Shown here: positions 1-4,346 of the stretch, piece after piece
Layout: each line of letters starts with the position of its first letter
Numbering within the stretch: position 1 is the stretch's first letter
DNA from: Chloroflexi bacterium RBG_13_51_18
GTDB taxonomy: Bacteria; Chloroflexota; Dehalococcoidia; Dehalococcoidales; RBG-16-60-22
Assembly: GCA_001796495.1 (NCBI GenBank)
Contig: MGMR01000020.1
Coordinates: 1 to 5,728, forward strand
Direction: 5' to 3'
Length of the DNA: 5,728 nt
Made by a program: the position numbers and the translations under genes
Notes under the pieces: generated by a model
What the model was told of the DNA's origin: nothing
The model's database searches: none
The model's input: only the letters and a program-made list of their open reading frames with translations

Positions 1-539
1 AGGTCTTCTTTAATATAGTCTATATATATTTTACCGGCATAATCGACTGAAATCGTATCGGGTATAGCGGTATTGGATATATCAAATACACCGGCCCGGT
101 GCTCAAGTAATTGACGTATAGTAATCTCGTCTTTATAAGGGATACTGTATTCCGGGCTATCGGGTATATACGGGAAAGAGGTTCCTGGAGCATTAAAAAT
201 AATCCTGTCATCGATGTGTAATTTGCCCCCTTGCTCCAGCAGAAGAATAGCAGCTGCCGTGAAGGTCTTTGTCGTGCTGGCAGCCCGGAAATGGATATTT
301 CCCGTTGCATCATCGTCCAGCCCTGCGGAGACAAAGTAATCTCCCCCCGGTGAAATGATACGCATTGCCACGCCGCCATTGAAATCGGTTATATTCTGGG
401 CATACTCCGCCCATTTGTTTTCCACGAGTGATTTTAGTTCAGCATTAATACGGTCGTCATTTGTAGATGCCGCGCATCCTGATTCCAGCAGTAGTATCAG
501 GGTTATTATGATAAATGCAATTACGGAAATATTCTTCAT
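1..539 (-). CDS. Serine beta-lactamase-like hydrolase (beta-lactamase/D-Ala carboxypeptidase family), 3' end cut by window
   Basis: The first 179 residues of an exported serine hydrolase are visible; the rest lies beyond the left edge. Residues 4-19 form a hydrophobic export segment followed by ESGC at 19-22. This may be a lipoprotein cleavage site, although Glu at -3 is atypical of a lipobox. The family signature is RAASTTKTFTAAAILL, with S88-x-x-K91 as the nucleophile and general-base pair. Further on, TIRQLLEHRAGVFD (140-153) matches the block after the active site in PF00144 proteins (class C beta-lactamases, DD-peptidases, esterases). The Y-x-N and late H/K-x-G motifs are not in the visible part. 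Substrate cannot be told from this fragment; the family acts on cell-wall peptides, beta-lactams or esters outside the membrane. The start is the first ATG after an in-frame stop. No Shine-Dalgarno sits at normal distance; AAGGA lies about 24 nt upstream. The gene begins 37 nt after the cupin stop, so an operon is likely. Confidence 0.85.
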   Translation of the reverse strand, partial: MKNISVIAFIIITLILLLESGCAASTNDDRINAELKSLVENKWAEYAQNITDFNGGVAMRIISPGGDYFVSAGLDDDATGNIHFRAASTTKTFTAAAILLLEQGGKLHIDDRIIFNAPGTSFPYIPDSPEYSIPYKDEITIRQLLEHRAGVFDISNTAIPDTISVDYAGKIYIDYIKED

Positions 540-576
540 ATTATAGGGGGAAGGTAATTTTCCTTTTTATTATATA

Positions 577-1035
577 TTACGGCTTTGTGAAATTCCTGCC
601 TAAGATAACGGAATCGAAAGATTCTCCAAACATGATATGCCCGAACATAATCGGCTTGTCCACTCTCTTGAAATTTAGCGGACAATGCAGTACATTCCCC
701 GGGACGTACACCCATGTTGTGTTGGTGATGATGTGTGTTTCCGCTTCCTTGCCCTCACCTATCGTAAACTCCACTTCAGCCTCGAATTCTTTAAAGTTCA
801 TCGGGTCGCCGCCGATGAAGTAAAGGATTTCGGCAACGGAATGTTTATGCCCGTCAGGTATCATTTTATAGGGTCTATAAATGGGACGCAGTACTTGTAT
901 CAAGGGCTCGTCCCAATCTTTAACACGTTCATGCTGGCCTATGCCAATGTATACCGGAGCATCGGGAGGAGTCCCCGGGTGAATTATGCCCCAGGGTTCT
1001 TTCAAGAAATACTTATCATATTTTCCTTTAGCCAT
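577..1035 (-). CDS. Small single-domain cupin protein of unknown substrate
   Basis: A 152-residue protein without signal peptide or membrane segment, so probably cytosolic. Cupin motif 1 is seen as H63-K-H65-x3-E69 followed by a glycine pair at 75-76. Motif 2 is P112-G-N-V-L-H117-C-P-L-N121. This gives the classic three-His one-Glu metal site (H63, H65, E69, H117). In motif 2 the glycine is displaced (PGxxxH rather than PxGxxH), and a cysteine follows the metal histidine. Cupins of this size include dioxygenases, isomerases and small-molecule binding proteins; nothing here decides between them. The ATG is preceded by AAGGGGG (1044-1050) with 8 nt spacing, which supports the start. The gene lies 39 nt downstream of tRNA-Val and 37 nt upstream of the serine hydrolase, all on one strand. 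No separate promoter or terminator was seen in those gaps, so it may be read from the tRNA promoter. Confidence 0.88.
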   Translation of the reverse strand: MAKGKYDKYFLKEPWGIIHPGTPPDAPVYIGIGQHERVKDWDEPLIQVLRPIYRPYKMIPDGHKHSVAEILYFIGGDPMNFKEFEAEVEFTIGEGKEAETHIITNTTWVYVPGNVLHCPLNFKRVDKPIMFGHIMFGESFDSVILGRNFTKP

Positions 1036-1074
1036 GGCTGGTGCCCCCTTTTAAATAACTTTTTAATAAAGAAA

Positions 1075-1151
1075 TGGTGGGCGGTACAGGACTCGAACCT
1101 GTGACCCCCTGCGTGTAAAGCAGGTGCTCTAACCAACTGAGCTAACCGCCC
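1075..1151 (-). tRNA. tRNA-Val (anticodon TAC)
   Basis: All arms fold: acceptor GGGCGGT with ACCGCCC, D-stem GCTC/GAGC, anticodon stem CCTGC/GCAGG around the loop TTTACAC, and T-arm ACAGG-TTCGAGT-CCTGT. The anticodon TAC reads GTA and, by wobble, other Val codons. The length is 77 nt including an encoded 3' CCA. It is the last tRNA of a three-gene cluster and is separated from tRNA-Arg by only 3 nt. Confidence 0.97.
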
Positions 1152-1154
1152 CGG

Positions 1155-1232
1155 TGGCGCGCTTGGCGGGGCTCGAACCCACGACCTGAGCCTCCGCAGG
1201 GCTCCGCTCTAATCCAACTGAGCTACAAGCGC
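1155..1232 (-). tRNA. tRNA-Arg (anticodon GCG)
   Basis: Acceptor GCGCTTG pairs with CAAGCGC. The D-stem is GCTC/GAGC and the anticodon stem GAGCC/GGCTC closes the loop CTGCGGA. The T-arm is GTGGG-TTCGAGC-CCCGC with one G-T pair, and CCA is encoded. Loop positions 34-36 are GCG, which reads CGC and by wobble CGT. The D-loop contains GGA, giving A20, the usual arginine identity base. Most bacteria read CGT/CGC/CGA with an ACG tRNA whose A34 becomes inosine, so G34 is unusual. It is 78 nt long, lying 11 nt after tRNA-Leu and 3 nt before tRNA-Val. Confidence 0.95.
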
Positions 1233-1243
1233 ACCTTGTGTTA

Positions 1244-1329
1244 TGGTGCCGAGGGGGAGATTTGAACTCCCACGCCCTTTCGAACACTACGCCCTGAACG
1301 TAGCGCGTCTGCCATTCCGCCACCTCGGC
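1244..1329 (-). tRNA. tRNA-Leu (anticodon CAG)
   Basis: A class II tRNA of 86 nt with encoded CCA. Acceptor GCCGAGG pairs with CCTCGGC. Anticodon stem CTACG/CGTAG closes the loop TTCAGGG, giving anticodon CAG for CTG codons. A long variable arm is present, with a short TTC/GGG stem closed by G-T pairs and a GAAA loop. The T-arm is GGGAG-TTCAAAT-CTCCC. It is the promoter-proximal gene of the cluster. Confidence 0.97.
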
Positions 1330-1339
1330 ACGCCTTAGT

Positions 1340-1369
1340 ATTGTAGCAACAAAAGGCGGGACTTTTCAA
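1340..1369 (-). promoter_or_regulatory. Promoter of the tRNA cluster
   Basis: On the minus strand TTGAAA (1364-1369) is followed after 18 bp by TACAAT (1340-1345), close to the sigma-70 consensus. The -10 box ends 10 bp before the tRNA-Leu 5' end, the expected place for a stable-RNA promoter with a very short leader. If the cupin and hydrolase have no promoter of their own, this one would also serve them. Confidence 0.8.
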
Positions 1370-1375
1370 GATAAC

Positions 1376-1405
1376 TTGACAAATCTCCTACTAATAAATT
1401 AGGAT
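1376..1405 (+). promoter_or_regulatory. Promoter of the HtrA-like protease gene
   Basis: A perfect TTGACA (1376-1381) is followed after 18 bp by TAGGAT (1400-1405), a four-of-six match to the -10 consensus. The predicted leader is about 40 nt to the ATG at 1453. The -35 box lies 6 bp from that of the divergent tRNA promoter. The spacer and -10 overlap a small inverted repeat (CTAAT/ATTAG at 1391-1402, with TCCTA/TAGGA around it) that could be an operator. Confidence 0.65.
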
Positions 1406-1438
1406 GTTGCCGATTGTTTACCTGTTAATTGAATGAAA

Positions 1439-1444
1439 GAGAGG
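1439..1444 (+). promoter_or_regulatory. Ribosome binding site that fixes the protease start at 1453
   Basis: GAGAGG within a purine-rich run lies 8 nt before the ATG at 1453. A longer reading from an in-frame TTG at 1429 would add eight polar residues ahead of the export segment and has no purine-rich site before it, so ATG 1453 is preferred. Confidence 0.75.
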
Positions 1445-1452
1445 CAGTAAAT

Positions 1453-2739
1453 ATGAGCAAAAAGGTGACGATAACCTTCATAGTGCTGATAGCGGTTCTT
1501 TTCCTTTCTTGCGGCGGTCTCGGCTACTTGTCCTACTATCTGAACAACCAGATAAACACGTTAAGCGATGATACGCAGGTATTCAAAGCCGATACTTCCA
1601 ATCAGTTTAACGTTACGAAAAACAGTATTTCTGGCGTGGACACCAAGCTTTCCGACTTTAAATCTGAAACGTCTGACCAGTTTAGCAATGTGCAAAACGA
1701 TATTTCTGGTCTGGACTCCAATCTCGCGGCTTTTAAGTCCGATACGGCCAGCAAGTTTAGTACTACACAGGGCAGCATCAACGCTCTCAATTCTGACCTG
1801 ACGGCTGTCGGCACCCAGTTAAACGAGTCAACCATGAACGTCCGCCGGGTCTATGAGGACGTTATTGGCAGCGTCTGTTATATCTATGGGCCGGTCCCGG
1901 GCGGGACCGCTTGTGGTTCCGGTTTTATTTATAGCGTGCAGGGGCAAGTAACGAACATAATAACCTGCTGGCATGTCGTCGAATCGATGAGTCCTATCTA
2001 TGTGCAACTGCATGATGGAAGTGTTGTAAAGGCGACGGTTGTCGGCAGCGACCAGGATAGCGATGTGGCTGTTATTAAGTTGACAGGCAAAACAGGTCTA
2101 ATGCCTTTGCCGCTGGCCGATTCCAGTACCCTGGTCCCCGGTGAGCCTGTCATTATTGTAGGCAATCCTCTTTTTATATTCGAAACAGTGGTCTCCGGGG
2201 TAATCAGTCGGGTTGGAGGAATGGTATACGTCGGTGGTGTCGGCTGGGTTGCCAATTTAATACAATATGACGCGGCGCAAAACGGCGGGAACAGTGGGGG
2301 GCCGGTCTTTAATAATGAAGGACAGGTTATTGGCATCGCTGATAATAGCAACACTGTTGCTGAGGGCGTTCACCGTGCTGTCTCCTCAAACAAAGTCAAG
2401 AGAGTAGCTGAAGCCATTCTGGACACTGGTTCCTTCACCAATTCTATCCTGCCGGGTATGTGGTCGATGGATGACCTGGACCCGGAAACCGCTTTTGATA
2501 GAGGATTGGATAGCTCCTTCGGCGCTATAATCCTTTTTGCCAACGGCATGGGTGATGTTCGTGTGAATGACATCATCATTGCTGCTGATGGAATCATGAT
2601 TAAAGACACTGCCGACCTTTTCAGCTACATAGCGGAGTTCAAGAGCCCGGGAGATACCATTGTCCTGACGCTGATTAGGGGGAGTGGTACACAAATAGAA
2701 GAATCCCTGGTATTGAATACGGGATGGTTAGACCGTTAA
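1453..2739 (+). CDS. Membrane-anchored HtrA/DegP-like serine protease with coiled-coil stalk and PDZ-like domain
   Basis: A 428-residue envelope protease, probably degrading or sensing misfolded exported proteins as HtrA proteins do. Order of parts: lysines at 3-4; hydrophobic segment about 5-30, containing LSC at 18-20, so either an uncleaved anchor or a lipoprotein signal; a coiled-coil region about 37-125 with three 25-residue repeats; a trypsin-like domain about 133-325; and a C-terminal PDZ-like domain about 335-425. The catalytic triad is visible: His174 in TCWHVV, Asp204 in SDVAVIKL, Ser281 in GGNSGGPVF. The usual Asn/Ala residues before the histidine are replaced by Cys-Trp. The PDZ part is odd: from AIILFANG to GDVRVNDIIIAADG it lacks the usual SPAxxAGL stretch, making it about nine residues short. 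Start chosen on the ribosome binding site at 1439-1444. The gene is single, with its own promoter and terminator. Protease assignment is firm; stress role and anchoring mode are inferred. Confidence 0.93.
   Translation: MSKKVTITFIVLIAVLFLSCGGLGYLSYYLNNQINTLSDDTQVFKADTSNQFNVTKNSISGVDTKLSDFKSETSDQFSNVQNDISGLDSNLAAFKSDTASKFSTTQGSINALNSDLTAVGTQLNESTMNVRRVYEDVIGSVCYIYGPVPGGTACGSGFIYSVQGQVTNIITCWHVVESMSPIYVQLHDGSVVKATVVGSDQDSDVAVIKLTGKTGLMPLPLADSSTLVPGEPVIIVGNPLFIFETVVSGVISRVGGMVYVGGVGWVANLIQYDAAQNGGNSGGPVFNNEGQVIGIADNSNTVAEGVHRAVSSNKVKRVAEAILDTGSFTNSILPGMWSMDDLDPETAFDRGLDSSFGAIILFANGMGDVRVNDIIIAADGIMIKDTADLFSYIAEFKSPGDTIVLTLIRGSGTQIEESLVLNTGWLDR
1582..1806 (+). repeat. Three tandem 75-bp repeats encoding a 25-residue coiled-coil unit
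   Basis: Units at 1582-1656, 1657-1731 and 1732-1806 encode 25 residues each, with the pattern F-K-x-(D/E)-T at the start, F at position 9, I at 16, V/L at 19 and L at 23. The units are diverged in DNA but clear in protein. The hydrophobic spacing fits two heptads plus one hendecad (7+7+11 = 25), which suggests a long helical stalk between the membrane anchor and the protease domain, perhaps a trimerising one. Confidence 0.8.
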
Positions 2740-2750
2740 CAGGGTAGGGC

Positions 2751-2792
2751 AAAAAAACAGGGCGGCGCTAAAAGCGCCGCCCTCAACTTTTT
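2751..2792. terminator. Bidirectional intrinsic terminator between convergent genes
   Basis: GGGCGGCGCT (2760-2769) pairs with AGCGCCGCCC (2773-2782) around an AAA loop, a perfect 10-bp GC-rich stem. On the minus strand it is followed by TG and then seven Ts (complement of 2751-2757), a textbook terminator for the CoA-transferase. On the plus strand TCAAC precedes TTTTT (2788-2792), a weaker but usable T-tract for the protease gene. Confidence 0.9.
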
Positions 2793-2807
2793 CCCTCTCT
2801 CTATTCT

Positions 2808-4133
2808 TTAAGGCCAGTACAGCTTTTCCGCTTCTTTCTTTAGTCCGGCGCGGAAGTCCGGATGGGTTATACCGATAAGTTCCAGCGCCCTTTCCCGCTG
2901 CGTCTTACCCTTGATATGCGCGATGCCGTACTCGGTTATGACATAGTCGCTGATGGTGCGCGGCACGGTCACAATCGTCCCCTCCACTAGCAGGGGGGTA
3001 ATTCGGGAGAACCTCTTCTCGCCGCTGCCAACGGTGGAAGGCATGACGGTAATGCTCCGGCCGCCTTTAGATAAGAACGAGCCGATGGCGAAGGATGTCT
3101 GCCCGCCGGCTCCGCTGATTACCCTCGGCCCGATGGACTCGGCGGCAATCTGCCCGGCAAAGTCCACGCTAACGGCGCTGTTGACAGCCACCATGTTATC
3201 GTTTAAGGCGATATTCCGCACATCGAGGCAGTACTCGGCGCTGTGCAGTTCGAAGCATGGATTCATCGTGACGAAGTCCATATCTTCTTTAGTGCCGCCG
3301 CCGCAGGCGGTAGCAATGGCTTTATTGGGATTGAAATTTTTGCGTTTGCCGTTGATAACTCCGGCGCGGATTAGGGGAATAATGCCTCTGGGCGTTGTTT
3401 CGGAGTGCCAGCCCAGGTCGACTTTATTCTCGAAAGTGCCGAGCGTACAGCACCATTCGCTGGTGGAACCGACGCCTACCTGTAAGGTATCGCCGTCGCG
3501 CACGAGGGTTGATACATATCCGGCGATGGTTTTTTCCGCCTCGCCGGCTTCTACGCTTTTCCGTCCGAGCAGGTCGGTGCCGCCCGGCTGTTTCCCGGAA
3601 GGCGTATGCTCCACGAAGTAATCTATCTCATCTACATGGATGAAGTTATCGCCATAGGTGCGTATCAGATTTTTATTCACTTCGGCCAGGGCTATCTTGG
3701 CGCGGCGGACCTCGGTTTTCTTTGTCCACACGGAAGCCCCGAAGCTGCAGTAGCCGTGCTCGTCCGGCGGTGAAAGCTCTACCATTACCACGTCGGCGGG
3801 GCCCCTGTCTTCTTCGGTGAAGATAAAGCCCAGTCCGCCGATAGCCAGGTCGCACCGTCTTTCGGCGATAATCTGCCGCACGATAGGTAGCGGGAAGCCG
3901 ACCTCTATCTTGAAGGACATCTCGAAGACGGGGTCGTACCAGCCGAAGTCGCGTCCCGGCGTGCGTAGTGACAGCAGGACGTTTTCCACATCTCCCAGCC
4001 TTGCCGCCAGGGCAAGGCCCAGTGCCTGCGGTTCGTTGCCCTGCACGAAGCAGACACGGTCGCCGGACTTGATAACACTGACGGCTTCTTCCGGCGTTAC
4101 CAGTTTTTTCTTATAATCTTCTTGCCAGCTCAT
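2808..4133 (-). CDS. Acetyl-CoA hydrolase/transferase family CoA-transferase (4-hydroxybutyrate/butyrate:acetate CoA-transferase type)
   Basis: A complete 441-residue family I CoA-transferase, a usual length for the 4-hydroxybutyrate CoA-transferase group. It moves CoA between an acyl-CoA (often acetyl-CoA) and a free carboxylate through a glutamyl-CoA intermediate, in the cytosol. Seen in the sequence: SPPDEHGYCSFG (121-132), the hallmark of the N-terminal domain; DLGWHSE with the expected catalytic Glu245; GAGGQTSFAIG (341-351), the glycine loop of the CoA site; and the C-terminal stretch DYVITEYGIAHIKGKT with HPDFR. In the glycine loop a serine stands where relatives usually have aspartate (GGQxDF). 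The exact acid accepted cannot be read from sequence; 4-hydroxybutyrate, butyrate, propionate or succinate are all possible. It has a strong ribosome binding site (4141-4147) and its own terminator. An inverted-repeat element lies 28 nt upstream of the start codon. No convincing promoter was found. Confidence 0.93.
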   Translation of the reverse strand: MSWQEDYKKKLVTPEEAVSVIKSGDRVCFVQGNEPQALGLALAARLGDVENVLLSLRTPGRDFGWYDPVFEMSFKIEVGFPLPIVRQIIAERRCDLAIGGLGFIFTEEDRGPADVVMVELSPPDEHGYCSFGASVWTKKTEVRRAKIALAEVNKNLIRTYGDNFIHVDEIDYFVEHTPSGKQPGGTDLLGRKSVEAGEAEKTIAGYVSTLVRDGDTLQVGVGSTSEWCCTLGTFENKVDLGWHSETTPRGIIPLIRAGVINGKRKNFNPNKAIATACGGGTKEDMDFVTMNPCFELHSAEYCLDVRNIALNDNMVAVNSAVSVDFAGQIAAESIGPRVISGAGGQTSFAIGSFLSKGGRSITVMPSTVGSGEKRFSRITPLLVEGTIVTVPRTISDYVITEYGIAHIKGKTQRERALELIGITHPDFRAGLKKEAEKLYWP

Positions 4134-4140
4134 GAATAGA

Positions 4141-4147
4141 CCTCCTT
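4141..4147 (-). promoter_or_regulatory. Ribosome binding site of the CoA-transferase
   Basis: AAGGAGG read on the minus strand, 7 nt before the ATG at 4133. It is a near-perfect anti-16S match, which confirms the start and points to a strongly translated gene. Confidence 0.9.
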
Positions 4148-4161
4148 GACAGCCGTTATTT

Positions 4162-4262
4162 TGTCATTGCGAGCCATTCCCGAAGGGAAGGCGCGGCAAT
4201 CTCTATCATTTTATTAGAAATATCCTGGAGATTGCCACGTCGCTTCGCTCCTCGCAATGACA
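4162..4262. repeat. 101-bp palindromic MITE/REP-like element
   Basis: Perfect 12-bp terminal inverted repeats, TGTCATTGCGAG (4162-4173) and CTCGCAATGACA (4251-4262), enclose inner inverted repeats GGCAATCTC (4195-4203) and GAGATTGCC (4228-4236). Each arm also has its own small hairpin: TTCCCGAAGGGAA on the left, and a GCGAAGC-type palindrome on the right. The centre is AT-rich and noncoding. TATT lies on both sides (4157-4160 and 4263-4266), a possible target duplication, although one extra T intervenes on the left. The design is that of a non-autonomous element moved by a transposase in trans, or a REP-type sequence. From memory, similar TGTCATTGCGAG repeats occur in many copies in various bacterial genomes. 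Copy number cannot be seen here. Confidence 0.85.
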
Positions 4263-4269
4263 TATTACT

Positions 4270-4319
4270 AAAAAAATCGGGGAGGGGGAGACAGAATGTG
4301 TCTCGCATCCCCTCCCCGA
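4270..4319 (-). terminator. Intrinsic terminator of the GltD-like oxidoreductase gene
   Basis: On the minus strand TCGGGGAGGGG (complement of 4309-4319) pairs with CCCCTCCCCGA (complement of 4277-4287). An inner stem GAGACA/TGTCTC with a five-base loop is nested inside, offset by a four-base bulge. Seven Ts follow (complement of 4270-4276). It begins 27 bp after the oxidoreductase stop codon and should insulate the downstream CoA-transferase. Confidence 0.9.
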
Positions 4320-4346
4320 ACTATTACCGGTTCAGGTCCCCCGTTT

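Noticed and set aside
20..379. 119-residue minus-strand reading frame
   Set aside because: It is a frame-shifted shadow of the serine hydrolase, whose S-x-x-K and TIRQLL blocks are in another frame of the same strand.
685..1104. 139-residue plus-strand reading frame
   Set aside because: It is antisense to the cupin and runs into the tRNA-Val gene; the cupin motifs show the real strand.
1129..1323. 64-residue minus-strand reading frame
   Set aside because: It lies entirely over the three tRNA genes; the frame is a by-product of tRNA sequence.
1429..1452. Upstream TTG start for the protease
   Set aside because: It has no ribosome binding site and adds a polar stretch before the export segment; ATG 1453 has GAGAGG at 8 nt.
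2953..3621. 222-residue plus-strand reading frame
   Set aside because: It is an antisense shadow of the CoA-transferase with no family features.
4162..4262. CRISPR array or riboswitch in the gap before the CoA-transferase
   Set aside because: There is only one palindromic unit with no spacers, and the nested inverted repeats explain the structure.
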